A stretch of 53,722 bases of DNA from Lingula anatina (GCF_001039355.2 NW_019775826.1:1-53722); one strand, 5' to 3'. Shown: positions 23,963 to 52,865, counted from the first letter of the stretch. The notes: generated by a model not told the origin, from the sequence alone. Numbers and translations: made by a program.

Positions 23963-24520
23963 CCAATAACACCATAAGTGAAAAACCATTTTACCTTTTG
24001 GCTTGAACTGATTAATATTCATTATACTCAGGTCAAGTTAAAAAATCGGCATGATCGGGACATTTTCTAAAAAGTTATGATGTTTTTTCACTTTTTTCAG
24101 CATATATGCAACACCGATAACATGATAAGTGGAAAACCATTTTATAAACCTCTTGGCTTGAAACTGACAGAATTGATGAATATTTATAATAAGCAGGTCG
24201 AGTTTGAAAATCGGCATGATCGGGCCATTTTTTCCAGTGTTATGCTGTTTTTTTTTTTTTTTTTTTTTTTGCGTTTTTTGGCATATATGCGACACAAATA
24301 ACAGATTTTAAGGAAAACCATGGGCCTATTGTCTTGAAACCCACAGGTGTGTTCAATTTTACTAAGATACAGGTTGAGTTAGAAAATCAGCATGATCGGG
24401 CCATTTTTTAAAAAAAAAATTTTCCGCTTTTTTCAGCATATATGCAACATTGATAACGCATTTCGAGGAAAACTGATTTTGTCTTGAAATCTATAGGAGT
24501 GATTTTCTAAGTGTGTACTT
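23963..24520. repeat. imperfect 150-180 bp tandem repeat, three to four units
   Basis: The landmark GGCATGATCGGG(A/C)CATTTT recurs near 24048, 24213 and 24388. CAGCATATATGCAAC or a close variant follows each time, and aataac/gataac precedes. One unit has expanded T runs (24248-24270). No coding potential is seen; it sits between the thymosin 3' end and the sulfotransferase first exons. Confidence 0.75.
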
Positions 24521-24913
24521 GAACTTACATGGGCCTGAAGCCTTATGCTTTTACTTTCATCGGTATAGCCTGTTGTGCATAATTAAAATTTAATGTTGAC
24601 TTTGCAGTGAAGCATATTGTATTATTGCATCAGAATTGACAGTATCCTATTATGTGCATTATTATTTTCTGCTTTTTGTCTGTACATTTGACAGCTTTGC
24701 TGCCATTTTTTCAGTGAAACCAGAGACCTGAAAATATTCTATTTGATCAGCAGAATTAGTACGAGTTCTGTTTAACCATTAGCGGGACAAAAAAAAAAAA
24801 AAAAAAAAAAAAACATGCATCTTGCTAAGGTGGATAAATAAGTCCATACCTATAAATGACGTGCTTTGATTTAATATTTTGTAACATTGTCTGCCAGACT
24901 TTCGCCAGTTAAG

Positions 24914-24998
24914 ATGAAAACATCCAGGACATTTGATAAATGCGCAAAAAGCATTATCTTTTGTTCGATTATCCTTTTTGTGGCAGCATTCTTCATAG
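24914..24998 (+). CDS. putative alternative first exon (copy 1) of the sulfotransferase: type II signal anchor
   Basis: The ATG at 24914 opens 28 codons, MKTSRTFDKCAKSIIF and then CSIILFVAAFFI, ending in phase 1 at the donor ATAG|GTATTT. A short basic N-terminus followed by about 16 hydrophobic residues is the layout of a Golgi type II signal anchor. Unspliced reading ends at a TAG at 25031-25033. A near-identical exon lies at 25681. Both copies stay in frame with no indel, which suggests coding constraint. Use of this copy is inferred. Confidence 0.5.
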
Positions 24999-25680
24999 GT
25001 ATTTTGATTTTTGAGACTGCAATTGACTTCTAGCGGTAGCGAGATTTGTAAATATTTAAAACGTGAAAAATGCATAAACTCTTGGAGATCTTGTGTCAGA
25101 ATGCTCAAATTATACACATCCTCAGTTTAGAATTGTCAACAAAGGTCTTTTCACACCAAGTATCATATATCTTTGTGGTATAGCTTAGAGATTCTTCCCT
25201 GTTGATCACACTTCAGGTTATTGCAATCCCTTTCCCAGTGTCGCTTTCCTGCTGTTTTATTGGAAGTTGATAAATTGACTTATGTCGAGCGCCAGGGCTT
25301 CGTTAAGGTCAACCCGTACATAATATTCAGGCTATAAACCTGACAATCTATTCAAAACATAGCTTCGTTTGGGTCAACCCTTACATAATATTCAGGCTAT
25401 TAACTTGACAATCTATTCAAAACATAAAAGTACAGCTGTATTGCAAAGATTTAATGTTTCGTGTGATTTTTTTCAGTGAAAACCAGAGACCTGAAAATAT
25501 TCTATTTGATCAGTAGAATTAGTACGAGTTCTGTTTAACCATTGGTGGGACAAAAAACAAAACACCAAAAATAATTATGCAATTCTGCATACTAAGGTGA
25601 ATAAATAGGTCCATACCTATAAATTACGTGCTTAGCTTTTATATTTTGTAACATTGTCTGCCAGACTTTCGCCAGTCAAG

Positions 25681-25765
25681 ATGAAAACATCCAGGACATT
25701 GGATAAATGTGCAAAAGGCATTATCTTTTTGTCGATGATCCTTTTTCTGGCAGCGTTCTTCATAG
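25681..25765 (+). CDS. putative first exon (copy 2) of the sulfotransferase: type II signal anchor
   Basis: The ATG at 25681 encodes MKTSRTLDKCAK followed by the hydrophobic run GIIFLSMILFLAAFFI. The exon ends in phase 1 at the donor ATAG|GTATTT (25766). This is the copy nearer the catalytic exon and supplies the membrane anchor that exon lacks. Joining to an acceptor at 27185-27186 or 27191-27192 keeps the frame and gives a protein of about 340 aa, the usual size for the family. Confidence 0.6.
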
Positions 25766-28127
25766 GTATTTTGATTTGCGCAACTGTAATTTACTTCTAG
25801 TGGTAGCGAGATTTGTAAATAATTACCATATGTGAAGAATTGCGGAAGAATTACATTCGAAAAGGACCCGTGCTAACGTCAAAGATCTAAATCAACAAAT
25901 ATTGGTTGGGGGATCGGAATCAAAGATTTTTTTTGAGAACGCAATGGGTTGTCTTTTCGCTTCCTTTTAGGTACTTACGGCGTAATATAGTTCAATGAGT
26001 AATTTATGGACGGTTTTCGTTATACAATTTATGCCTCAGATTGAAAAGTGATAGGGAATCTGTTATGTTTTTAATGTAGGTTTGGCGTTCCATGGAAGGG
26101 AATTATTCATACCATGCAAGGTAAGAACATTTTCTTCAGACAAGATTAGGTTACCTGCCAGTCATGAAAAGCTAATTTTAAAATGAAATTATAATAACAA
26201 ACTCGTGTAACTGTGTTAATTATTTGTCGAAATAAAGCAAAAGTAATTAAATTATGAAACGAGGGTATTCCAAGGTGAAATATTTCGTTTATCTTCCTTT
26301 TCAAATAATTCATTAATACTTAAAGGGATAATAACTCTTCGTTTCTGCCAAAAAATGAATTTTCCTGGAGTAAACAACAATTTTCCCATACTTACCTATG
26401 GTTAATGAATCCATTTTACATTCAAAGTTAGTCCCTGTTTTTTTTCTAAAAAGTTTGGTTTTTTGTTAAAATCTCTTAAGTGATTATAACAGAGTATAGC
26501 CATCAATGGAGGTCACATGGTCTAAAGACAAGCTCAGATATCAGAATAATAGCTATAACTGCCGTTTTTGTGGTAAAACAGAATATATTATATTTCTATG
26601 AGTTATTCACAATGTTTTTATTGCGAAATATAGATCTCATACGAAGAGTTATTATCCCTTTAACATTGAACGGTTACTTCTTTTCCAAAAAATTATCGTC
26701 TCTTGATTATTGATTTCAGGCTCACTTCCAGTCAAGTTAGGGCGGCTTTACTTAAGCCTATATGACATTGGCCATGCCATGTGCGTGCGGTGCCAATATA
26801 TCCCTTTTTATTGGATACACGGTCACTGTAGGCTTTATGAAGCTGTCACGCTTAAACTTTTGACAAACTCCTTTTTGTTCCAGCCACTACGATTGTATAT
26901 TAAATAAGTGACGCGCAGTTTGATTTACGTTATCAAAATTACAGTTTGAAATTGTTTTCACACGCACCTACTAGTCCGTATTTAATTTGGCATTCCTAAA
27001 TTGACTGAAAATGAGGCAAATTTATGCCTTAGGTCTTTAAAGAAAGTACGGGGAACCCATATCAGTTGCCAAAGAAATTTTTGGCACTATGCTAGGCAAA
27101 ACAACAAAACTTCAAAAGAGCATTTTCTTACGTGAATCATTTATACCATTACACAAAACATATTCTCTTAAAGGTGTCTGGGCAAGATGGAGGCAACGTC
27201 CAACCCATAATGACGGACGAATGGATCAGAACCATTGCATTCAGAAAACAGCGTGTAAAATGGGCATGTCAAAAACATGGAACAGGTGCTCGATCGCTGA
27301 AAGACCCACCTTTGAGTGAGGAGAAGAAATATATCTGGGTGAGCGACGCCTTGCAGCTCGTCTTTTGCGAAGTCCCAAAGGCGGCAAGTACAAGTTGGAA
27401 AAAGTCCATATTACAAGCCCTTGGAGTTTATAGGGAGATATCATCCCTTAATGTTCATGCTTTCGACTTTCCAAAGTACCTGCGCCGGCTTGACACATAT
27501 TCTACAAACGAAACGGAGTATCGTTTGAAGAACTATCTCAAGTTTTTTGTTCTCCGACATCCTGCAGACAGACTGGTGTCTGCTTACAGATCCAAAATCG
27601 AGGTGTGGTGGCCCGGGAAACCCAGGGCTCTTGCAACCGTTGGGAATTACGTAAGAAAGCATTACCAGAACTTGCCAGAAATCTACCCCACGGACGTTCC
27701 ATTTAATGATTCTGAACTGGTCAGGTACATTGAAGAAAAGAACAAAACTGGGGAAGAATTGTGGCGCAATAGCCATGTATCTAATGTCACATTTCGCGAT
27801 TTCATACGTTACATTGGCGACCATCCGGTGACTACAGATAAACACTGGACTCCTGCATCACGTCTGTGTCACCCGTGCTTTATTGACTACGACGTCGTCG
27901 CGTACGCTGAAACGTTGACGACTGATGCGGCCAACATTCTTCAACTCATCGAAGCCGACACCACTTTGAAATTTCCTGACAGCAACAGACAACCATGCCC
28001 TCAATGCTTGAGAACGTCAAAAATGTTCGAACCTGTCTCAGAAGAAGAAATGAGTCGCATAAGGGAGATATACGAATTGGACTGGGCGATGCGTGTAGGA
28101 GAAACAGATATTGAAAAATCACCTTGA
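25681..28127 (+). CDS. carbohydrate sulfotransferase, CHST8-14 (HNK-1/C4ST) family, gene model
   Basis: The proposed model joins a signal-anchor exon (25681-25765, or its copy 24914-24998) to the catalytic exon (27187-28127). Family knowledge: these Golgi type II membrane enzymes transfer sulfate from PAPS to GalNAc or GlcA of chondroitin/dermatan or N-/O-glycans. The anchor, short stem and catalytic domain appear in the expected order and the junction is phase 1. The acceptor polypyrimidine tract is weak (tattctcttaaaggtgtctgggcaag), which is the main doubt. An AATAAA at 28570-28575 could end the transcript. The exact acceptor substrate (C4ST, D4ST or HNK-1 type) cannot be told from the sequence. 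Confidence 0.6.
25823..27186 (+). other. putative sulfotransferase intron / upstream noncoding
   Basis: AT-rich sequence between the second signal-anchor exon and the catalytic exon. Open frames such as 26480-26713 show no family resemblance. Nothing else is recognised. Confidence 0.5.
27187..28127 (+). CDS. sulfotransferase catalytic-domain exon (Sulfotransfer_2)
   Basis: The open frame runs uninterrupted from ATG 27132 to TGA at 28125-28127; the likely spliced start is 27187. The 5'-phosphosulfate loop PKAASTSWKKSI is at frame residues 82-93. The 3'-phosphate motif FVLRHPADRLVSAYRSK is at residues 139-155. The family's C-terminal signature HWTPASRLCHPCFIDYD lies further on, with LCxPC cysteines, and a second CPQC pair follows. 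Possible N-glycosylation sites include NET (residue 126) and NVT. The 331-residue frame has no hydrophobic segment at its own N-terminus, so the ATG at 27132 would give an unanchored protein; I therefore favour an upstream anchor exon. CpG is more frequent here than in the flanks. Confidence 0.93.
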
Positions 28128-28696
28128 TATTTTCGAGATTTATTGAGCACACAGTGTTATTGTTGCGAAACGCGGTGTATGGCCGCAAATGAACTCCAGG
28201 CCAAGAGAACGTTAAAGAATTATGTGATGTCTAATAGTTTTTTGTCGGATTATGCTGATCGTGGGGATCGCACTGTTCACATTAGCCCTGGGTTCTTTGT
28301 CTCGTCACTTTATAACTTTTGACTTCTTTTATTAGAGCAATATGGACATGCAAGTTCATTTATAAAATGTTTGAAAAGATAACAACTTGATAGTTTTTAA
28401 TGACGGTTAGCAGCATTAGAAACATTGAAAACTCATTTCTGCATATATGTCCTTGTATACATTGGTTCCAGCGCATTATAAAATATGTTCTTACTAGTAC
28501 GTGTTTGTCATAGTTTTCTGTTTATTCAGTTGTTTACAGTGCAACTATTTGACCAGCAACACCAAGGCAAATAAAACTGACAAAAACATGTATGTCATGC
28601 TTAAGGTCTTAGAAATAAGTACGACCAGTGGTCGTCTGAGGTTTTGTGCTTCGCTCAGAATGCTCAAACATGGAAAGTCAACCTAGCCCTCGCAAT
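28128..28696 (+). other. sulfotransferase 3' UTR and downstream noncoding
   Basis: Noncoding. An AATAAA hexamer at 28570-28575 is a candidate polyadenylation signal. It ends at the T25 run (28699-28723) where the repeated contig-end sequence begins. Confidence 0.55.
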
Positions 28697-29055
28697 TCTT
28701 TTTTTTTTTTTTTTTTTTTTTTTGCCGCGAAGTGAATCACATACGACTGAAATAAAGGTTACAAAGGCACACATCTGTAGCAGGCATCATATTGTACTCT
28801 CCTACTTTATTAATTCTACTCCTAACTCGTGGAGCAAAAAACACACCATCTGTTTTTATACAGCACTTGACACGAGAGTCACTGGCACAGTCGCCTGCGG
28901 ACGAGACCACGGGCTTGTGAAGAGGTGCATATTCCAAAATCGTCAGGTAAAATTTAACCATAATGGTTATATTATTTATTATATACTGGTATTTTGATAT
29001 CCTTTTGCTTTAACTAAAGCACTATATTTAATTCATACAGTGCCTTTGGCACGGC

Positions 29056-29075
29056 AAGAAGTTGTACAACTTCTT
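29056..29075. other. perfect 20-bp palindrome upstream of the single-repeat thymosin
   Basis: AAGAAGTTGTACAACTTCTT is its own reverse complement and lies about 510 bp upstream of the ATG at 29565. The second assembly copy is at 30868-30887. It could be a dimeric protein-binding site or chance. Confidence 0.5.
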
Positions 29076-29552
29076 GGCCACGGCAAATATAGATCGGGGT
29101 TACTAGAAATGCCGACAAGTCTAACACCTTTAAATCTCTTAGAAAGCAGCAAAGGTAACCATCAAAAATATTAATTTTACTACTTGGAGAAACATTGTGG
29201 AGTTCGATATAGAAGTGTGCGTAAATGAAATAAATCAAATAAGTTAATTTTGTTCTCTTTCTGCATGAATAAAATTTGTCAGATTTTCATTCGTCACTGG
29301 ACACAAATTTCTAATGCCAAATCCATGGGTTGTTCTTTGAACCTAATGATATGATATTATGTTGAACAACGCATAAAGATCTAAATTTCAAAAATATGGT
29401 TCTTCAGATTAAGGTAATGCACACCTTCTCGGTCAAAGACAATGCTAAAACATTAGTTCCCCAAACAGAACAGAACATAGCCTCGCGTAGATTTTCTGAT
29501 ACCAAACGGAAACAACTCGCAATGGTTATGAATTTGATATTTTTTTAGATAA

Positions 29553-29986
<434 letters not shown>

Positions 29987-30070
29987 GGAAATGGATGAAA
30001 TGTGGAATTTTTAAAGACGAAGATGCTTAAGTTATCTGTGAGTGAAGAACGCGTGTATCTGTCTGAAAGA

Positions 30071-30511
30071 NNNNNNNNNNNNNNNNNNNNNNNNNNNNNN
30101 NNNNNNNNNNNNNNNNNNNNNNNNNNNNNNNNNNNNNNNNNNNNNNNNNNNNNNNNNNNNNNNNNNNNNNNNNNNNNNNNNNNNNNNNNNNNNNNNNNNN
30201 NNNNNNNNNNNNNNNNNNNNNNNNNNNNNNNNNNNNNNNNNNNNNNNNNNNNNNNNNNNNNNNNNNNNNNNNNNNNNNNNNNNNNNNNNNNNNNNNNNNN
30301 NNNNNNNNNNNNNNNNNNNNNNNNNNNNNNNNNNNNNNNNNNNNNNNNNNNNNNNNNNNNNNNNNNNNNNNNNNNNNNNNNNNNNNNNNNNNNNNNNNNN
30401 NNNNNNNNNNNNNNNNNNNNNNNNNNNNNNNNNNNNNNNNNNNNNNNNNNNNNNNNNNNNNNNNNNNNNNNNNNNNNNNNNNNNNNNNNNNNNNNNNNNN
30501 NNNNNNNNNNN
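30071..30511. other. assembly gap (441 N)
   Basis: A run of N. The sequences on its two sides repeat each other, so the true gap may be zero or negative. Confidence 0.99.
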
Positions 30512-30535
30512 TTTTTTTTTTTTTTTTTTTTTTTT

Positions 30536-31882
<1,347 letters not shown>

Positions 31883-34047
31883 ATGGGAGAGATTAGAGGG
31901 GAAATTACCATGCGACAGATGGCCGTAATGACATTTTGATTTGACTGCATTTATTCTCCACTTAACCATATCATGTATCAACATTCATGACAAGTTTGAT
32001 ATCTCGGAATAAATTATACACAATTTAAATACTGTCTTTTGTTTTAAAGAATTAAAATGACCATATCTAAGTACAGTACTCAGAAATAAAAATTCAATTT
32101 TTGAACTATTTTGCAAGCAGTGTATCTTCTATTGGGAAATTAAAGTGGCAGCGTGGGTGTCAGGGTAAGCTCCAAGCCAATCTCTGTAACCAGCGCCAGA
32201 GATGTGAAGTTTCAGGTGGCTACAACTGTTTAAGGCACTGTCACTTACCGTATAGCGGTAACGTATAAGAAAACTTAGCCATGCGCAGACCTTACCATGT
32301 ATACAAACTAACATAGGTCTACGTTTCGAGTGCGTATCAAACGTTGGTGTACGTTCGGATACCCGGAGGGAGGTAATAGTTTTGAGCATGTTCAAAAACA
32401 ATTCCATACGCTACTTCTAATATGCTGGTTGTATACGCTCAAAGGTGTGCGTATAATCGACTTCACAGTCGCTACTTATTAATACATGTACCTCTTTACG
32501 GAAAGCTTAGCCTTATATACTACAGAAAGTAGATTTGAATCTCTGCATTTTCCTTGGGAATGCAGTTGGGAAATTCACAGATATTTTTCAAAGTCGTAAG
32601 TGCAAAATTTATATAATAAAACATCTAATAAAGGCGAAGCTGATAAAAAGGCAAATCGTATTTCAAGAGACTTGTCGGATTTTGTCTCTAATGAGTACTG
32701 ACGATTCAAGACACAATGACCTTCGTCACATGACTGACTCTTAGACGTGATTAATTTTATCATCATCACACAAGAGAGAAAAATGGATAACTTTATTTCA
32801 GATAAAAAACGAGGTCATTAAGTACAAATCCATTAAATACACCGGTGTGCTAATTTTCTTTCAAACCGATTTGTTTGCTGAGGACAGTGTTGAACATGTG
32901 CCACCAAATTACCTGTGATTAAGCAGACGACACATTTTACATTTCCTGAACACACCTATGAAAAGTCAAAATAAACCTTCACCTGAAGCAAGATTAAGAG
33001 ACTTTAGGAGATACCTTTGCAGACTTAACTGATATAGAAAGTCAGTCAGTTTCACAAGAGTGAATAATATATAGGCGAGTTTCTTGAATGACTTTGCAGT
33101 TGAGACTAGTGGGTCTTTTTAGATTTTTGGATTTTTTTCATTTTTGCTTTATTTAAAAAAGCTAATTTCAACATCAATTATTCCTGCTTGTACGTTAAGA
33201 ATATTGTAAGTTTTGTAACCCTTAATTATCATCCAGATGCCGAAAATGAGTTTTTTTTCTTGCATCTAATTATCCAATGATGCATCTGTCTGTGTGCTGA
33301 TTTAAAACAATAAAAACCCTTGAAAATATGTGATATCGCCGTTTATATTTCTCGTTGCAATGTATAAGCATAGGGAACTCAAAGCTTTAATCGTCAATTT
33401 CACACCTTTATATTTTGAAGTGAGATAGTAATCGGTATGGGGCGCAACTTCATAACTGAACAAGATTTTATCACGCAAATTGGCAACGTTGACCACGAGT
33501 GTATAGGCTACAATCCTGTGCCGTCACTCTGGTTCGAATGTTTTAGTATGGAGTTATGAGCCCTTTTTACAGATATTCATTAAACAAAGGCAATATTTTG
33601 CTTTGTCAACGATAAAATCTGAAATAAGACTTTAAAGAAAAATTGCTGACAGGGTTTTTGAGGACTAAATGGTGCAATTAAATGGGCGTTGAAACGGTGA
33701 TTGTGGGTGCTCAGGTAAAAGAGAAAATCGAGGAACTGTTTTTTTTTCAGTTTTTACTCCAAAATCACAATTTTGACGTCACCCGTATGAAGACATCTGT
33801 AAATGTTATAAATTAATTTTGTTACTGAACACTGACGATTTATGTACTGCCCAAAAGAATATATGTAAGGCAGTAATAAGGAGTTTTGGGTGAAGTAGGG
33901 TGACAATATCCTTAAAAGACATAATGGGTGGCCAGAACCAGTATTGTTTAAACCTTTTTGTGTAAAATACAGCACAGCGGAGCAAATATTAGAACTGATG
34001 CTGAATCAATTTGAATCTACAGATTCCATAACTTCCTTTGACATTTT

Positions 34048-34048
34048 N
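34048..34048. other. single-N contig join
   Basis: One ambiguous base marks where copy A ends and copy B starts again from GAAGATGCTTAAGTT, the same sequence that starts copy A. Confidence 0.9.
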
Positions 34049-36146
34049 GAAGATGCTTAAGTTATCTGTGAGTGAAGAACGCGTGTATCTGTCTGAAAGA
34101 CTGGGAGAGATTAGAGTGGAAATTACCATGCGACAGATGGCCGTAATGACATTTTGATTTGACTGCATTTATTTTCCACTTAACCATATCATGTATCAAC
34201 GTTCAAGACAAGTTTGATATCTCGGAATAAATTATACACAATTTAAATACTGTCTTTTGTTTTAAAGAATTAAAATGACCATATCTAAGTACAGTACTCA
34301 GAAATAAAAATTCAATTTTTGAACTATTTTGCAAGCAGTGTATCTTCTATTGGGAAATTAAAGTGGCAGCGTGGGTGTCAGGGTAAGCTCCAAGCCAATC
34401 TCTGTAACCAGCGTCAGAGGTGTGAAGTTTGAGGTGGCTACAACTGGTTAAGGCACTGTCACACTTACCGTATAGCGCTAACGTATAAAAAAACTTTCGA
34501 GCATGTTCAAAAACAATTCCATACGCTACTTCTAATACGCTGGTTTTATACGCTCAAAGGTGTGCGTATAATCGACTTCACAATCGCTACTTATTACATG
34601 TACCCCTTTACGGAAAGCTTAGCCTATACTACAGAAAGTAGATTTGAATCTCTGCATTTTCCTTGGGAATGCAGTTGGGAAATTCACAGATAATTTTCAA
34701 AGTCGTAAGTGCAAAATCTATATAATAAAACATCTAATAAAGGCGAAGCTGATAAAAAGGCAAATCGTATTTCAAGAGACTTGTCGGATTTTGTCTCTAA
34801 TGAGTACCGACGATTCAAGACACAGTGACCTTCGTCACATGACTGACTCTTAGACGTGATTAATTTTATCATCATCACACAAGAGAGAAAAATGGATAAC
34901 TTTATTTCAGAAAAAAACGAGGTCATTAAGTACAAATCCATTAAATACACCGGTGTGCTAATTTACTTTCAAACCGATTTGTTTGCTGAGGACAGTGTTG
35001 GACATGTGTCACCAAATTACCTGTGATTAAGCAGACGACACATTTTACATTTCCTGAACACACCTACGAAAAGTCATTCCAAAATAAACCTTCACCTGAA
35101 GCAGGGTTAAGAGACTTTAGGAGATACCTTAGCAGACTTAACTGATATAGAAAGTCAGTCAGTTTCACAAGAGTGAATAATATATAGGCGAGTTTCTTGA
35201 ACGACTTTGCAGTTGAGACTAGTGGGTCTTTTTAGATTTTTGGATTTTTTTCATTTTTGCTTTATTTAAAAAAGCTAATTTCAACATCAATTATTCCTGC
35301 TTGTACGTTAAGAATATTGTAAGTTTTGTAACCCTTAATTATCATCCAGATGCCGAAAATGAGTTTTTTCTTGCATCTAATTATTCAATAATGCATCTCT
35401 GAGTGCTGATTTAAAACAATAAAAACCCTTGAAAATATATAATATCGGCATTTACATTTCTCGTTGCAATGTATAAGCATAGGGAGCTCAAAGCTTTAAT
35501 CGTCAATTTAATACCTTTCTATTTTGAGGTGAGATAGCAATCGATATGGGGCGTAACTTCATCCCTGAACAAGGTTTCATCACGAAAATTGGCAGAGTTG
35601 ACCATGAGTGATAGGCTACAATCCCGTGCCGTCATTTTGGTTCAAATGTTTTTGGTATGGAGTTTATGAGCCCCTTATTACAGATTTTCATTAAAGATAG
35701 GCATTATTTTGCTTTATCAACGATAAAATCTTAACTAAGACTTTAAAGAAAAATTTTTGGCAAATTATTGAGGACTAAATGGTGTAATAAAATGGGCGTT
35801 GAAACGGTGAACGTGAGTGCTCAGGTAAAAGAGAAATTCGAAAAACCGTTTTTTCAGTTTTTACTTCAAAATCGCAATTATGACGTCACCCGTAAGCAGA
35901 CATCTGTAAATGTTAATTAATTTAGTTACTGAACACTGAAGATTTATCTATTACCCAAAAGAATGTATGTAAGGCAGTAAATAAGGAGTTTTGGGTGAAG
36001 GGTGACAATCCTTAAAAGACATATTGGGTGGCAAGAACCAGTATTGTTTAAATCTTTTTGTGTAAAATACTGTGCAGCTGAGCAAATATCAGAACTGATG
36101 TTGAATCAATTTGAATCTACAGATTCCATAACTTCATTTGACATTT
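34049..36146. repeat. haplotype-like duplication, copy B
   Basis: Second version of 31831-34047, ending at the matching ...TTTGACATTT. It is slightly shorter. The divergence level suits two alleles of a heterozygous animal kept side by side, though an older tandem duplication is possible. Confidence 0.8.
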
Positions 36147-36161
36147 GGGGGGGGGGGGGGG
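36147..36161. repeat. poly-G run (15 G)
   Basis: A G15 homopolymer directly at the end of haplotype copy B, followed by A/G-rich sequence. It is a likely sequencing or assembly stress point. Confidence 0.9.
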
Positions 36162-38634
36162 AGAAAAAGAAAAGAAAAAATTAAGACTTCAGTAAAATTT
36201 TTATACTTTTAATTATTGTAATTTGGAATATTCACACTACAATATGTACAAGCTTATAATACACTGCTTTGAAATTGCTTCCGGGAAGAACCAAGCTTAA
36301 GTGTAGAATTCACTCAATTCTCTGGAAGTACATTTTATCATATACAATTTCTACTGCTTAAAAGAAAAGCATACATATAGAATCATACACAAATATAATT
36401 ATTTGATAGCTATCAGTCCTTCAATAACCAATATTCATCTATTAATAATGTGTAGCTCAGTTACAAAATTTAAAAGCACTTAGTAAAAACCATATACTAT
36501 CAACTTGATAACAATCCTGAGGAAAGAGAGAAAGAAGAAGGAAACCATTTAAAGAACATTAGTGCTTCATGAAAACTATACTTTTAGTGACTTTCAATAG
36601 GTAATCTTACCTATGACTTTTATGGAATGTTTTCTGTATCATCACAATTCTTAAAAGTTTAACTTTGTAAAAAAAGGAATTCCTCTTTCTTGTTTCAAAC
36701 CTCCTCCAAGACCTAATTTTGCATATCCCTCAACATTTTTGAAAAGTAAAAGTCATATTTATGTTAATAAAAACCAGGAGCAGAAATGAACTCAAAAGCC
36801 AACACACATCAAGAAGAGTAGCACTGGAAAACATTCCATTATCTAATTATCCCATTTGTTTCTTTATCTGCTTCATGTACAGCCATTTAACCAAATCATT
36901 TTCTTTTTCTTCTTTCTTATAACACCTCAGCATCATATGATGGGCAATGTATGGTCTGAGTTTCAGAGTAATCAAGTTTTAACCTTAATTGATGCCTCGA
37001 GACACATGCCACCAACAAGCACTCTCAAATTCCAGATGTATATTCTCATTAATTTTCTACAAACCTTCTAGCCCTTAATCTACCCACTCCACAGAAGCAT
37101 GATAATAAGTGGAAAGTTACTATATTGAACTTGTCAATGAAAAAATATACAATCTTTTATAAAACAGGTTTAATATAGCTTGACCTTGAGCAACATGCAT
37201 ATCTTTTTGCCTTAAGGCAATTCACTGTTTACAAAACAAGAAGTGTAAATTTCACATCAACAATGATGTTAACAATGTAGGTATCAACCAAATATTTATT
37301 TTGATAAGTTTTTATTACAAGAAAAGATATTATTGAACAAGTATCTTTGTGACAAGAATTACCAGAATAATCATGGGTGACAACCACAAGCTGGACAGAT
37401 AGGTAGTCAAATGCCATGGGTTTAATTACTCTCTCAGAATAAGAGTCAAATTTTGGATACATAGAAGTGCAAAACAATGCCATTAACAAAATTTTTCTTT
37501 TCTTACAGAAGAAATAGGGTAAAGTTTTTTAATTATAACAAAGCATTTCTGTTTCTGACCTTTTTATAACTGTGTTGTAAATTATGCCTGTGACCAAAAT
37601 GAACTGACTTTTGCAATGTAGACGCTGAATGATATTGATTATTATTCGAGGTAGAAATACTGCCCAACACAGTTACTTGTTGCAGACGTAATGAAATGAA
37701 AGACACACTAACACGCTAGCAGTTGATATGCTGAATATTTTCAGGTTTGGAAGCACAAGTTGTAGAATTGGATCTAGTGGGTATTCTTCCTAAGTTTGCA
37801 CTTAACTAATTAGTAGAACTCTCTCCCTTCAGTGCCAAATACTGACCTATACCCACAGATTGCCCAAATTTGAAATTTACAGATATGAAAATTAATAAGA
37901 AACAAGTGTCAACTTAAAATGGCTGAGGTGCAAAGAACTTGAAGTGTTTCACTCAGAAGCATTTTATGTCAGCTTACAAGTTTACAACAGCACTTCTGCA
38001 GTTCTTGATCTATTTTAATATATTGAAAATCAAAAATGCAGAATGAATGCTACTGATGCATTATGAAACAAGAGTAACATAGCTTTCAATTTTTCACTGT
38101 GCCAGAGGAAACATGTCCAATATACCACTGCATACTATGCATAATCAAAATTTATTTAATATTTAAACAAACATGGGCCACAAGATTGCTTTTTTTTACA
38201 CAAGCTTTTGGCAGTTCTGGTGAACATGAGGAGTTAGTGAAAGGAACCTGGGTTCGATTCTCATAAAACAAATTCCAAAGAAAGTGACTTAATATTGCCC
38301 CCTTAAAAAAAAGTAAAGGTTGCAGATGAAAAGATTCTATCTTTAGTTATTTTTTAAGGATTACGTACCTCTTTAAGGATTTTGCTTGCATCTTCTTTTA
38401 GACTATGTAATCTCATTTAAAAGGCTCTGCCTCCATCTCTCACTCAGTTGAAGGCCACCATACATACTGAATGCAGACTACTTGTCCTTATTTGCTTTTT
38501 CTTTAATTCCATGAACAATAGAGGCTGATATCATTTTTAATAAAAGTTCAATGCAATTTCCAGTATGCCCTTCTCTGATTTTTTTTTTTTAAATATGCTA
38601 TTTCTATTTGATAAAAAAAGGAAAAATTCCAATG
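36162..38634 (-). other. formin 3' UTR (distal form) and intergenic sequence
   Basis: AT-rich noncoding sequence downstream of the distal formin stop (38635). Minus-strand AATAAA hexamers (TTTATT on plus) occur, for example near 37290 and 38150, but the polyadenylation site cannot be fixed. No other gene is recognised. Confidence 0.5.

Positions 38635-52865
<14,231 letters not shown>

Larger units (their letters stand above)
23381..25822 (+). repeat. tandem segmental duplication carrying a signal-anchor exon
   Basis: Two blocks each occur twice in the order alpha1, beta1, alpha2, beta2. Alpha is at about 23381-23655 and 25122-25460; beta is at about 24711-25055 and 25473-25822. The copies differ by scattered substitutions and small indels, so the duplication is not recent. 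Alpha2 contains a further internal repeat of about 67 bp (25295-25430). A 60-bp piece ending in attatacacatcc also recurs at 23668-23729 and 25066-25120. Each beta block carries one copy of a putative sulfotransferase first exon. Confidence 0.85.

Noticed and set aside
32129-36184. short frames in the duplicated blocks, present in both copies
   Set aside because: The copies differ in several codons without sign of constraint, and no motif or splice pattern is seen.
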